Shown one piece after another: positions 27,536 through 38,978 of a stretch of DNA of 64,000 nt. The stretch spans positions 1,426,001 through 1,490,000 of the forward strand of contig NZ_CP085081.1 in the NCBI RefSeq assembly GCF_023243115.1, written 5' to 3'. The stretch comes from Sediminicoccus sp. KRV36 (GTDB lineage: Bacteria > Pseudomonadota > Alphaproteobacteria > Acetobacterales > Acetobacteraceae). The first letter of the stretch is position 1, and every line of letters begins with the position of its first letter. Below the pieces are notes generated by a model. It saw only the letters and a list, made by a program, of their open reading frames with translations. It did no database searches and was not told the origin of the DNA. A program made the position numbers and the translations under genes.

Positions 27536-29032
27536 ATGACCGAACCCTGTGACCTGACCGCCCTCGAAGCCCGCCGCATGATCGGCACCAAGAAGCTTTC
27601 CGCGACCGAGCTTCTGGAATCCTGCCTGGCGCGCATCGCCGCCGTGAACCCCGCCGTCAACGCCATGACGGCGATGGATATCGAGGCCGCGCGCGCCACG
27701 GCCAAGGCGGCCGATGCCGCGACCATGAAGGGCGAAGCGCTCGGCCTGCTGCACGGGTTGCCGCTCGGCATCAAGGATCTGGAAGCGACCAAGGGGCTGC
27801 GCACCACATGGGGCAGCCCGCTCTTTGCCGACCATGTGCCGGACCATGACGAAGGCATGGTCCGCCGCCTGCGCGAGGCAGGCGGCAATGTCCTGGGCAA
27901 GACCAACGTCCCGGAATTCGGCCTGGGTGCGAATAGCCGCAACACGGTTTGGGGGGCGACGGGCAATGCCTTCAACCCGACCTACAATGCCGCCGGCTCC
28001 TCGGGCGGTTCGGCCGTGGCGCTGGCGACGAACATGATCCCGCTCGCCTCGGGCAGTGATACGGGCGGCAGCCTGCGCAATCCTGCGGCCTTCAATGGCA
28101 TCGTCGGCTACCGCCCCTCCTCGGGCCTGGTGCCGAGCGAGCGGCGCGGCCACGGCTGGTCCCCCCTGCCCATGCTGGGCCCGATGGCGCGCAACGTGCC
28201 CGACCTTGCTCTCATGCTGGGCGCGATGGCGAGCGATGATGTGGCGGACCCGCTGGCCTATACCTTCCCGGGCCAGGCCATGCGTGCCCGGCCGGAGTTG
28301 TTCCATCCGGTGCGGCCGGCCGATCTCAGCGCGATGAGCCTCGCCTTCACCGAGGATTTCGGACTGGCACCCACCGAGTCCATCATTCGGCGGGCCTTCC
28401 GCAAGGTGGTGGCGGCGGTGGCGCCCATGTTCGCCCGCGCCAGCGAGGCAACCCCCGATGTGACGGGTGGTGACGAGGCGTTCGAAGTGCTGCGCTCCGT
28501 CAACGTGCTGGCCGCCCATGCCGAGAAGGTGGACAAGACGCCGCATCTCTGCGGCCCCAACATGCACGCGAATGTCGAGGAGGCACGGCGCTACACCTTC
28601 GCTGACAACTCGGCTGCGCTGACGCGGCAGACGCAGATCTACCGCAACTTCCAGAGCTTCTTTGCCGGGCATTCGGTCCTGATCAGCCCGGCCATCTGCG
28701 CCTCACCCCGCCCCTGGCGGGAACTGTATCCCGCGCTGATCGATGGCAAGCCCACGCGCAGCTACTTCCACTGGCTGAGCCTGTCCTACTACGTGACGCT
28801 GACCGGGCATCCGGCGATGAGCCTGCCGGTTGGCCTCGATGAAAAGGGCTTCCCCTTCGGCCTGCAGATCGTGGGTCCGCGCGGCGGCGATGTGCTGGTG
28901 TTGCAGGTGGCGGCCGCGATCGAGGCCGCCTTCGCGGGCGATGCCGAATTTGGCCGGCCCATCCCGGATGTGGCAGCCCTCGCCAAGGCGCCGCCGATCT
29001 CCGGAATGGAAGCCTTCAAGACCTGGGACTGA
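27536..29032 (+). CDS. Amidase (amidase signature family)
   Basis: A 498-residue amidase with the full Ser-cisSer-Lys machinery: Lys80 in LGIKD, the cis-Ser in AAGSSGGSA (Ser155/156), and the nucleophile Ser179 in SDTGGSLRNPA. It hydrolyses amides in the cytoplasm; GatA-like sequence is expected, but no GatB or GatC is present. An AAAGGAAG ribosome site supports the start. With the upstream Ggt-family enzyme it may form a nitrogen-scavenging pair. Confidence 0.9.
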   Translation: MTEPCDLTALEARRMIGTKKLSATELLESCLARIAAVNPAVNAMTAMDIEAARATAKAADAATMKGEALGLLHGLPLGIKDLEATKGLRTTWGSPLFADHVPDHDEGMVRRLREAGGNVLGKTNVPEFGLGANSRNTVWGATGNAFNPTYNAAGSSGGSAVALATNMIPLASGSDTGGSLRNPAAFNGIVGYRPSSGLVPSERRGHGWSPLPMLGPMARNVPDLALMLGAMASDDVADPLAYTFPGQAMRARPELFHPVRPADLSAMSLAFTEDFGLAPTESIIRRAFRKVVAAVAPMFARASEATPDVTGGDEAFEVLRSVNVLAAHAEKVDKTPHLCGPNMHANVEEARRYTFADNSAALTRQTQIYRNFQSFFAGHSVLISPAICASPRPWRELYPALIDGKPTRSYFHWLSLSYYVTLTGHPAMSLPVGLDEKGFPFGLQIVGPRGGDVLVLQVAAAIEAAFAGDAEFGRPIPDVAALAKAPPISGMEAFKTWD

Positions 29033-29052
29033 TAAGACCTAAGACTGGGCCC

Positions 29053-29298
29053 TCACCAATAGGCGCGGCGGGGCTGCTGGTAGGCGCTGTAGCGGTAGTC
29101 GGGCCGGCCGTAATAAGGCCGCCCGTAATAGGCGGGCCGGCTGGGCTGGCTGGCGGCAACACCCACCGCGACCGCCGCCACCGCCGCACCGGCGGCAAGA
29201 AAGCCCGTCGCCACCGGGTCATAGCGGCCATACATGTCGGTGCAGGCGGTGAAGCCGAGCAGCCCGGTGAGGGCGAGGGCAGGGAGGAGCTTGCGCAT
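29053..29298 (-). CDS. Small Tyr-rich lipoprotein
   Basis: An 81-residue protein with a lipoprotein signal (MRKLLPALALTGLLGFTAC, lipidated Cys19). A hydrophobic Ala/Val stretch (~residues 32-50) follows, and the tail is rich in Tyr, Arg and Pro (YYGRPYYGRPDYRYSAYQQ). The tail resembles glycine-zipper/YMGG-type small envelope proteins. Its function is unknown. Confidence 0.65.
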   Translation of the reverse strand: MRKLLPALALTGLLGFTACTDMYGRYDPVATGFLAAGAAVAAVAVGVAASQPSRPAYYGRPYYGRPDYRYSAYQQPRRAYW

Positions 29299-29519
29299 CG
29301 TCTTGGCTCTTTCCAGAGCATCAGCCCAGCGTTTTCGGGCGCCGGACCGGGAGGGGGGTCTTTGTCCTCTGGTCTGAAGAGTACACCGCAGGCTGTGGCG
29401 GAAGCGCGGTGCGATCAAGGCATCTCTGGCCGGGATTGTGGCAACCGCGCCGCCGGATACGCATGGTCACTTGCATGGGCGGCGGAGGGCAGGGAGGCTG
29501 AGCCGGTCAACTCCGCAGG

Positions 29520-29981
29520 ATGCCGCCGATGCGCCGCCGCTTCATCACCAGCCTTGCCGCCACCTCGGCCTTGCTCTCACCTGTCCAGGCCCAATCGCCG
29601 CCACCCACGGCCACACCGCGCGCCATCGTCCTGGATTTCTTCGACCTCGTCTTCACGCAGAAGCGCGTGGCCGAGGGCTTTGCCCGCCATGTCGGCGCGG
29701 TCTACATCCAGCATAACCCGCGCGTGCCGGACGGGGCCGAGCCCGCCATCCGCTTCCTGGCCGGCCGCTTCCGGGACAATCCCCAGGCCAGCAATGATCT
29801 GAAGCGCGTGATCGCCGAAGGCAACCTGGTGGTGCTCCATCATCACAGCCGGAACAATCCACAGGATCGCGGCCTCGCAATCATGGATATCTTCCGCGTC
29901 GAGGGCGGGCTGATCGTGGAGCATTGGGACGTGATCCAACCCGTCCCCGAGACCGCGGCCAATCCCAACGGGATGTTCTGA
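29520..29981 (+). CDS. Secreted SnoaL-like (NTF2 fold) protein
   Basis: A 153-residue protein with a signal peptide (MRRRFITSLAATSALLSPVQAQ; Met4 is an alternative start). The mature part matches predicted SnoaL-like proteins of the NTF2 fold: DFFDLVFTQKRVAEGFARHVGAVYIQHNPRVPDG, VVLHHHSRNN, and AIMDIFRVEGGLIVEHWDVIQPVP. Its precise reaction is unknown. The twin Arg at the N-terminus could allow Tat export. Confidence 0.78.
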   Translation: MPPMRRRFITSLAATSALLSPVQAQSPPPTATPRAIVLDFFDLVFTQKRVAEGFARHVGAVYIQHNPRVPDGAEPAIRFLAGRFRDNPQASNDLKRVIAEGNLVVLHHHSRNNPQDRGLAIMDIFRVEGGLIVEHWDVIQPVPETAANPNGMF

Positions 29982-30078
29982 CGCGCTGACCCTGCAGCGT
30001 GGCTGCCCCTGCCGGCCGCCCGCAACATGCGTGAAAACAGGCCGGCCGGAAGGGGTGCGAAGCCCCTGGCGAATGGCT

Positions 30079-30333
30079 TCAGCCGCGCGCACCGGAGAAG
30101 GCGTTGAAGGTTTGCAGCGTGTAGGTGTCCTTGACGCCCTTCACGCTCTGCACCTTCTCGACCACGAACAGGCCGATATCCTGGTCCGGCTCCAGGTAGA
30201 ACTTGCCCAGCAGGTCATACTGCCCGGAGACGGAGTGCATCTCCGAAAGCTCGCCGATGGCGTCGGCCATTTCGCGCGCCACGCGATAGGCCTGGCCCAT
30301 CTCGCATTTCACCATGACGAAGATCGCGCGCAT
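30079..30333 (-). CDS. Stand-alone Lrp/AsnC ligand-binding (RAM) domain protein
   Basis: An 84-residue protein that corresponds to the C-terminal RAM (ACT-like) domain of Lrp/AsnC regulators, without the DNA-binding half. VKCEMGQAYRVAREMAD, HSVSGQYDLLGKFYLE and VQSVKGVKDTYTLQTF are the conserved strands and effector-binding glycine region. Such stand-alone modules bind amino acids and can assemble with full-length Lrp proteins. None is in the window. Confidence 0.85.
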   Translation of the reverse strand: MRAIFVMVKCEMGQAYRVAREMADAIGELSEMHSVSGQYDLLGKFYLEPDQDIGLFVVEKVQSVKGVKDTYTLQTFNAFSGARG

Positions 30334-30488
30334 CTGAGGCCCCCGGGGTTCACGGGCGCAGATATGCCGTGATGCGAGGCTTCCGTCCATCGGGTTGCAC
30401 CCTGCGCGGGCAAAGCCTGGGGTCCCCCCAGGCGGCAGCGGAAGCAGGGAGCTTGTGCCCGGGGGCAGGTCCTCGCCAAATAGGCGCC

Positions 30489-31541
30489 ATGGACGCTCTC
30501 GAACCCACGCCCGATCGCGGTGGCCCCGCCCAACCCCTCCTCGCGGTGAAGGGGCTGGTCAAGCATTTCCCCCTCAAGGGCGGCCTGCTTGGGCGCACCC
30601 AGGCGGTCGTGCGCGCCGTGGATGATGTCGAATTCGATGTCATGAAGGGGGAGACCCTGGGCATCGTGGGGGAGAGCGGCTGCGGCAAATCTACCACCGC
30701 CCGGCTGCTGATGCGCCTGCTGGAGCCCAATGCCGGCACGATGATCTTTGATGGCGAGGCCGTGGGCGAGAATGTCCAGGCCGGTGGGCTGACGCTGCGC
30801 GAATACCGCCGCCAGGTGCAGATGGTGTTCCAGGACAGCTACGCCTCGCTCAACCCGCGCCTGCCGATCGAGGAAACCATTGCCTTCGCGCCCCGCATCC
30901 ACGGGCTGTCCTCCGATGATTCCGTGACGCGCGCGCGGGAATTGCTGGCCGCGGTCGGCCTCGCCCCGGAAAGCTTCGCCCGCCGCTACCCGCATGAGCT
31001 GTCCGGCGGGCAGCGCCAGCGCATCAACATCGCCCGTGCCCTGGCCCTGCGGCCCAAGCTGGTGATCCTGGATGAGCCGGTTTCGGCGTTGGACAAATCG
31101 GTCGAGGCGCAGGTGCTGAACCTGCTGGTGGACCTCAAGGCCGAGTTCGGGCTGACCTATGTCTTCATCAGCCATGACCTGAACGTGGTGCAGTACATCA
31201 GTGACCGCGTGCTGGTCATGTATCTGGGCGAGGTGGCGGAGATGGGGCCGGTGGGCGCCATTTATGACCGCCCGGCGCATCCCTATACCCGTGCCCTGCT
31301 GGATAGCCGGCCCTCGATGGATCCGGCCACGCGCCGGACCAAGCCGCCACTGACCGGCGATCCGCCCAATCCAGTGAATCCGCCATCGGGCTGCCGCTTC
31401 CGCACCCGCTGCACCCATGCCGAGGATGTTTGCGCCGCCCGCAAGCCGCTGATGGCCGATCTCGGCGATGGCCACATCGTCTCCTGCCATATGGCGAGCC
31501 CGGGCAGCGGGCACAGCCAGGCCGGGAGCCTCGCAGCATGA
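30489..31541 (+). CDS. Oligopeptide/dipeptide ABC transporter ATP-binding protein (DppF/OppF type)
   Basis: A 350-residue ABC ATPase. Walker A is GESGCGKST, the signature is LSGGQRQRI, Walker B is LVILDEPVSALD, and the H-loop is FISHDL. The C-terminal oligopeptide extension has the Cys cluster CRFRTRCTHAEDVC typical of DppF/OppF, which binds an Fe-S cluster or metal in some members. LKGGLLGRTQAVVRAVDDV is the typical F-subunit N-terminus. Its stop overlaps the next ATPase start by 4 nt. No permease or binding protein is adjacent. Confidence 0.92.
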   Translation: MDALEPTPDRGGPAQPLLAVKGLVKHFPLKGGLLGRTQAVVRAVDDVEFDVMKGETLGIVGESGCGKSTTARLLMRLLEPNAGTMIFDGEAVGENVQAGGLTLREYRRQVQMVFQDSYASLNPRLPIEETIAFAPRIHGLSSDDSVTRARELLAAVGLAPESFARRYPHELSGGQRQRINIARALALRPKLVILDEPVSALDKSVEAQVLNLLVDLKAEFGLTYVFISHDLNVVQYISDRVLVMYLGEVAEMGPVGAIYDRPAHPYTRALLDSRPSMDPATRRTKPPLTGDPPNPVNPPSGCRFRTRCTHAEDVCAARKPLMADLGDGHIVSCHMASPGSGHSQAGSLAA

Positions 31542-32545
31542 GCGCCGTCCTGAAGACCGAAGCGCCGCCCTTGGTGCGGCTGCGGGACCTGCATGTCACC
31601 TTCAAGACGCGGGATCGCACGGTGCATGCGGTGAACGGCGTGGATCTCGATCTGGCCGCCGGCGAGGTGCTGTGCATCCTGGGCGAGTCCGGCTCGGGCA
31701 AGTCGGTCACCTTGCGCGCCTTGATGAAGCTCCTGCCGAAATTCGCGCAGATCAAGGGCGGCATCGAAGTCGGCGGGCGCGATGTGAACGGCATGAGCAA
31801 CAGCCAGCTCGCGGATTTCCGCGGTGGCGAAGTGGCGATGATCTTCCAGGAGCCCATGACCGCGCTCGACCCGGTCTTCACTGTGGGACGCCAGATTGCC
31901 GAGACGGTGCAGCGGCATGAGGGCGTCTCCCGCGCCACGGCCGATGCGCGGGCGCTGGAACTTCTTGAACTGGTGCAGATCCCCTCCGCCAAGCGCCGCC
32001 TGGCGGCGTATCCGCATGAGCTTTCCGGCGGCTTGCGCCAGCGCGCGATGATTGCCGTGGCCCTCGCCTGCCGCCCCAAGCTGCTGCTGGCCGATGAGCC
32101 GACAACGGCGCTGGATGCCACGGTGCAGATCCAGGTGCTGCTGCTGCTGCGCGAGTTGCAGGAGCGGCTGGGCATGGGCGTGATCTTTGTCACGCACGAT
32201 CTTGGCGTGGCGGGCGAAATCGCGGACCGCGTGGCCGTCATGTATGCCGGGCGCGTGGTGGAGGAAGGCCCCGTGGCCGGGCTGATGGCAGGGCCCTTGC
32301 ACCCCTATGCGCAAGGCTTGCTGGGGGCCACGGTGCATCCCGGCATGCGCGGCAAGCGGTTGACCACCATTCCCGGCGCGCCGCCCACGCTGGATGTGGC
32401 GCCCACCACCTGCGCTTTTTCCCCGCGCTGCGAATATGCGGAGGCCGCCTGCGTGGCCGGCGTTCCGCCCCTGCTGGAAGCCTCGCCGGGGCGCTTCGCG
32501 CGTTGCGTGCGTGTGGGGGCGGCATCGGCCATCCCGGCGGAGTGA
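31538..32545 (+). CDS. Oligopeptide/dipeptide ABC transporter ATP-binding protein (DppD/OppD type)
   Basis: A 335-residue ABC ATPase. Walker A is GESGSGKS, the signature is LSGGLRQRA, Walker B is LLLADEPTTALD, and the switch is VTHDLG. C-terminal oligopeptide-type cysteines are present (CAFSPRCEYAEAAC). It pairs with the upstream ATPase as the D subunit through an ATGA overlap. Together they would power an Opp/Dpp-type importer whose membrane and binding subunits are encoded elsewhere. Confidence 0.92.
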   Translation: MSAVLKTEAPPLVRLRDLHVTFKTRDRTVHAVNGVDLDLAAGEVLCILGESGSGKSVTLRALMKLLPKFAQIKGGIEVGGRDVNGMSNSQLADFRGGEVAMIFQEPMTALDPVFTVGRQIAETVQRHEGVSRATADARALELLELVQIPSAKRRLAAYPHELSGGLRQRAMIAVALACRPKLLLADEPTTALDATVQIQVLLLLRELQERLGMGVIFVTHDLGVAGEIADRVAVMYAGRVVEEGPVAGLMAGPLHPYAQGLLGATVHPGMRGKRLTTIPGAPPTLDVAPTTCAFSPRCEYAEAACVAGVPPLLEASPGRFARCVRVGAASAIPAE

Positions 32546-32596
32546 CGGAACGCTCCGCCTGATCTAGCTTCCCCCGCGATTCCAGAGGGAGCGACG

Positions 32597-34291
32597 ATGA
32601 TGGCGAAGCCGCCAAAAACCAAGACCAGTGAGCGCAGCGGCGGCAAGCTGCTGGCCGATGCACTCGTCGCCAATGACGCGACCCATGTCTTCGCCGTGCC
32701 GGGCGAAAGCTATCTCGACCTGCTGGACGGGCTCTACGCCGTTCGCAATCGCATCGAGCTCATCACCTGCCGCTTCGAGGCCGGCGCCGTCCATATGGCG
32801 GAAGCGCATGGCAAGCTGACCGGCCGCCCTGGCGTCTGCGTCGTCACGCGCGGTCCTGGCGCCTGCCATGCCGCGATCGGTGTGCATGTGGCTCAGCAGG
32901 ACAGCACGCCCATGGTGCTGCTGGTCGGCCAGATCCCGCGCGAGGAGACGGATCGCGAAAGCTTCCAGGAGGTGGATTACCGCCGGATGTTCTCGCCCAT
33001 CGCCAAGTGGGTGACGCAGATTGATGACGCGCACCGCATCCCCGAGATCATGGCGCATGCCTTCGATGTCGCCGTCAGTGGCCGGCCTGGGCCGGTCGTC
33101 GTCGCCATCAGCGAGGAGATGCAGAAGCATCTCTCGGCAGTGCCCGATATCGGGGCCGCGGATGTGGCGCCCGCCCATCCGGCACCCGATGCCATCGCCA
33201 GGCTGATGAAGCTGCTGTCCAAGGCCGAGCGCCCGCTGGCCGTGCTGGGCGGCAGCCGCTGGAGTGAAGAGGGCCGCGCCGCCATCCGGGATTTCCTGGT
33301 GGCGAATGATATCCCGACGGCCGTCTCCTTCCGGCGGCAGTCGCTGTTCGATGGCACCTCCAAGCATTTCGCCGGCGATCTCGGCGTCGGCGCCGATGCG
33401 GCATTGGTGGCCGCCGCCAAGGAGGCCGACCTCATTCTCGCCTTCGGCACCCGCATGGGGGAGCCGGTGAGCCAGGGCTACACCCTGCTGGACATGGCGG
33501 GTGCGACGCCGCTGGTGCAGGTCTATCCCGAGCAGGCCGAGATTGGCCGTGTCTATCGCCCGGCCCTCGGCATCACCAGCGATGTGAACGCCTTCGCCGC
33601 CGCCATCCAGCAGGAGCGGGTGAAGAAGCCCAAATGGGCCGCCTGGCGGAAGAAACTCCGCGCGGCGCGTGAGGCGCAGGCGGTGGCGCCCGAATATGAG
33701 GGCCCGCTGAACCTCGCCCGCGCCCTCCAGGCGCTGGAAAAGGAATTGCCGAAGGACACGATCTTCACCACGGATGCCGGCAATTTCGCCACCTGGCCGA
33801 GCCGCTTCATGCACGTCAAGGAAGCGCAGGAATTCCTGGGCCCCACCAACGGCGCCATGGGCTATGGCGTGCCGGCGGCGATCGGTGCCGCCATCACCTA
33901 CCCGGGGCGGCAGGTGATCTGCTTCGTCGGCGATGGCGGCTTCCTGATGACGGGGCAGGAGATCGCGACCGCATTCCACCACAAGGTGGCGCCCATCATC
34001 ATGGTGTTCAATAACGGCATGTACGGCACCATCCGCATGTACCAGGAGCGCGTCTATCCTGAGCGCATCTCCGGCACGGCGCTGACCAATCCGGATTTCG
34101 CCAAGTTCATCGAGGCCTTCGGCGGCCATGGTGAGGTGGTGAATGCGACGGAAGAACTCGTTCCCGCCTATAAGCGCGCGGTGGCGAGCGGCAAGCCGGC
34201 GCTGATCGAGGTGCGGATGAATCCGGAGCAGGTGACCAATCGGGCGACCATCTCGGACCTTCGGGCGCAGTCCACGGGGAAGAAGAAGTAA
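32597..34291 (+). CDS. ThDP-dependent enzyme, acetolactate-synthase-like
   Basis: A 564-residue three-domain ThDP enzyme. The N-terminal PYR domain has VPGESYLDLLDGL and the catalytic Glu in ITCRFEAGAVHMAEAHGKLTG. The C-terminal PP domain has the ThDP/Mg motif VGDGGFLMTGQEIATAFHHKVAPIIMVFNN. It is related to large-subunit acetolactate synthases and to the looser family of ThDP-binding proteins. No IlvN partner or KARI gene is near, so it may be a different decarboxylase or lyase. AGGGAGC precedes the ATG. Confidence 0.85.
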   Translation: MMAKPPKTKTSERSGGKLLADALVANDATHVFAVPGESYLDLLDGLYAVRNRIELITCRFEAGAVHMAEAHGKLTGRPGVCVVTRGPGACHAAIGVHVAQQDSTPMVLLVGQIPREETDRESFQEVDYRRMFSPIAKWVTQIDDAHRIPEIMAHAFDVAVSGRPGPVVVAISEEMQKHLSAVPDIGAADVAPAHPAPDAIARLMKLLSKAERPLAVLGGSRWSEEGRAAIRDFLVANDIPTAVSFRRQSLFDGTSKHFAGDLGVGADAALVAAAKEADLILAFGTRMGEPVSQGYTLLDMAGATPLVQVYPEQAEIGRVYRPALGITSDVNAFAAAIQQERVKKPKWAAWRKKLRAAREAQAVAPEYEGPLNLARALQALEKELPKDTIFTTDAGNFATWPSRFMHVKEAQEFLGPTNGAMGYGVPAAIGAAITYPGRQVICFVGDGGFLMTGQEIATAFHHKVAPIIMVFNNGMYGTIRMYQERVYPERISGTALTNPDFAKFIEAFGGHGEVVNATEELVPAYKRAVASGKPALIEVRMNPEQVTNRATISDLRAQSTGKKK

Positions 34292-34293
34292 GA

Positions 34294-34404
34294 CCAGGGG
34301 CTTTGCCCCTGGACCCCACCAAAGGCCGAAAGGCCTTTGGAAACCATTTAATTGGGTTCCGAGGGACTGGTCCCTCGGCGGGGTTTCAGGGGCAGAGCCC
34401 CTGA
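34294..34404. repeat. Cluster of four hairpins between convergent genes
   Basis: Four near-perfect stems within 111 bp: CCAGGGGC/GCCCCTGG (34294-34312, loop TTT); CCAAAGGCC/GGCCTTTGG with a GAAA tetraloop (34319-34340); CCGAGGGA/TCCCTCGG with a CTGG loop (34359-34378); and TCAGGGGC/GCCCCTGA (34386-34404, loop AGA). The first and last match a hairpin between efp and suhB. They separate the ThDP gene from the convergent queF, so they can act as a bidirectional terminator or a REP-type element. Confidence 0.7.
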
Positions 34405-34407
34405 CCT

Positions 34408-37057
<2,650 letters not shown>

Positions 37058-37102
37058 GCGCGGCGGCGGTAGCGCGGGCGGCTGGGGGACGCAACGTCGC
37101 GC

Positions 37103-37119
37103 GCGCGACAGACGCGACA
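37103..37119 (+). promoter_or_regulatory. GCGACAGA-type motif upstream of the globin gene
   Basis: GCGCGACAGACGCGACA occurs here, 77 nt upstream of the globin start in the queA/globin divergent region. It overlaps a palindrome, GTCGCGCGCGCGAC (37096-37109). The same 17-mer is part of an 18-bp inverted repeat before the hybrid kinase at 41569. I infer a shared regulator site; its identity is unknown. Confidence 0.35.
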
Positions 37120-37195
37120 ATTTCGCGTTTGCCGCGCGATCAAGCTGACACAGAAGCGGCGCATGATGATTTCGTTCTGGCAAAGGAATGGCATC

Positions 37196-37618
37196 ATGGA
37201 CCTGCACCGTATCGCCCTTCTCCGTGACAGCTTCGGACGCCTGGCCCCCATCGCGGAGCCCGCGGCGGCCCTGTTCTACCGACGCTTGATGGAGATGGAC
37301 CCGAGCACGCGGCCGCTCTTTGCCAGGACGGACATGGCAGCCCAGGGGGTCAAGCTGATGCAGGCGCTCGGCATGGCCATCGCCACGCTGGAGCGCGCCG
37401 AGCAGCTCCTGCCCAAGCTGCGGGAGATGGCGCAGCGCCATGTTGCCTATGGGGTGCAGCGCGAGCACTATGCCAGTGTCGGCGCCGCCCTGCTCTGGAC
37501 CCTGGGCAAGGGGCTGGGCGATGGCTTCACGCCCGAGGTGGAGGATGCCTGGGCCGAGGCCTATGCGATCCTGGCCGATGTGATGATGGATGCCGCCTAT
37601 TGCGTCCGAGCGGCCTAG
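37196..37618 (+). CDS. Single-domain globin (Vitreoscilla-haemoglobin-like)
   Basis: A 140-residue globin. Key positions are consistent with haem binding: Phe42 (CD1), Gln50 (likely E7), and proximal His82 (F8) in EMAQRHVAYGVQREHYASVG, which aligns well with Vitreoscilla haemoglobin. It lacks the reductase domain of flavohaemoglobin. It may bind O2 or NO. AAAGGAA is 8 nt before the ATG. It is divergent from queA. Confidence 0.85.
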   Translation: MDLHRIALLRDSFGRLAPIAEPAAALFYRRLMEMDPSTRPLFARTDMAAQGVKLMQALGMAIATLERAEQLLPKLREMAQRHVAYGVQREHYASVGAALLWTLGKGLGDGFTPEVEDAWAEAYAILADVMMDAAYCVRAA

Positions 37619-37718
37619 GACGCATCCAGCATGGCTGGGCGTTCAGTCATGCGCCAGGCGCGGTTGCGAGGCTGCGCGCAGGCGTGAAACACTCCCGGCT
37701 GTCCTCGGGAGTTTGCCC

Positions 37719-38951
37719 ATGCTCGCCACACCCAGCCGTGCCGGGATACTGATCGCCTGCGCCGTCATCTGCGCGGCCCTGGCGACGGGGCTGCGCCAGA
37801 GCTTTGGCCTCTTCCTCGCGCCGATGACGAGTGATCTGGGCTGGTCCAGCTCCGGCTTCGCCTTGGCCATCGCGATCCAGGTGCTGCTGAACGGCTTCAC
37901 CCAGCCCATCATCGGCCAGGTGGCCGACCGTGTGGGCGGGCGCGCGGTGATCATGGGGGGCGCCGTGTTCTACTGCCTCGGCATCCTCGGCATGGCGCTG
38001 AGCGCGGGGCTGCCGATGTTCACCTTCTTCGCCGGCGTCGTGATGGGGGTGGCTGTCTCGGCCGCCGGCATGCCGGTCATCAATGCCAGCCTGACGCGCC
38101 TGCTGCCCGAGAATATGCGCGGCCGGGCCGTCGGCCTCGGCACGGCGGGATCGAGCTTCGGGCAATTCCTGGTGGTGCCGCTCTCTCAGCTGGGCATCAA
38201 CCTGGCTGGCTGGCAGGGGGCGCTGTTTCTGCTGGCGGGGGTGGCGCTGTTGATGATCCCGCTCGCCTTGCCGCTGGATGGCCGCCCCGCCCCGCCCAAG
38301 CCCGGCGTTGACGAGCAGACGGCGATGCAGGCGCTGCGCCTCGGTCTCACTTCGCCGACCTTCTGGTTCATTTTCTTCGGCTTCTCGATCTGCGGGCTGC
38401 ATGTGAGTTTCCTGGCCGTGCATCTGCCCGGCTTCGTCGCCACCTGCCATTTGCCCGCCTCGGTCGGGGCTGCGGCCATCGCGCTGATCGGGCTGTTCAA
38501 CATCGTGGGCGCGCTGGGGGCGGGTGAATTGTCGCAGCGCTGGAAGCGGCGGGAATTGCTGATCATGATCTATGCCGGGCGCGGCGTGCTGATGGCCGTG
38601 TTTCTCTTCGCCGAGAAGACGACGACGAGCGTGCTGATCTTTTCGGCCTTCATGGGGCTGCTCTGGCTTTCCACCATTCCGCCGACGGTGGCACTGATGG
38701 CGCGGAATTTCGGCACGCGCTGGCTGGCCACCATGTTCGGCCTGGTCTTCGTGGGGCATCAATTCGGCGGCTTCGCGGGCGCCTTCCTCGGCGGCTATAT
38801 CTTCGACCGCACCGGCAGCTATGATCTCATGTGGAGCATCTGCATCGCGGGCTCCGCCTTCGCGGCGCTGATGCATATTCCGGTGCGCGATGGCCCCAAG
38901 GCCGAGTTGCCGGGCCTGACGCCGCCGCCGCGAGGCGCTACAAGCGGATGA
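37719..38951 (+). CDS. MFS transporter (OFA-like)
   Basis: A 410-residue major-facilitator protein with about 12 hydrophobic helices. The motif-A-like loop GQVADRVGGRAVIMGG follows helix 2, and LRQSFGLFLAPMTSDLGW at the start is typical of the oxalate/formate-antiporter-like branch for monocarboxylates. The substrate is unknown. Confidence 0.87.
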   Translation: MLATPSRAGILIACAVICAALATGLRQSFGLFLAPMTSDLGWSSSGFALAIAIQVLLNGFTQPIIGQVADRVGGRAVIMGGAVFYCLGILGMALSAGLPMFTFFAGVVMGVAVSAAGMPVINASLTRLLPENMRGRAVGLGTAGSSFGQFLVVPLSQLGINLAGWQGALFLLAGVALLMIPLALPLDGRPAPPKPGVDEQTAMQALRLGLTSPTFWFIFFGFSICGLHVSFLAVHLPGFVATCHLPASVGAAAIALIGLFNIVGALGAGELSQRWKRRELLIMIYAGRGVLMAVFLFAEKTTTSVLIFSAFMGLLWLSTIPPTVALMARNFGTRWLATMFGLVFVGHQFGGFAGAFLGGYIFDRTGSYDLMWSICIAGSAFAALMHIPVRDGPKAELPGLTPPPRGATSG

Positions 38952-38978
38952 GTAACGTTTTTCTGGAGCTGGGCTGAC

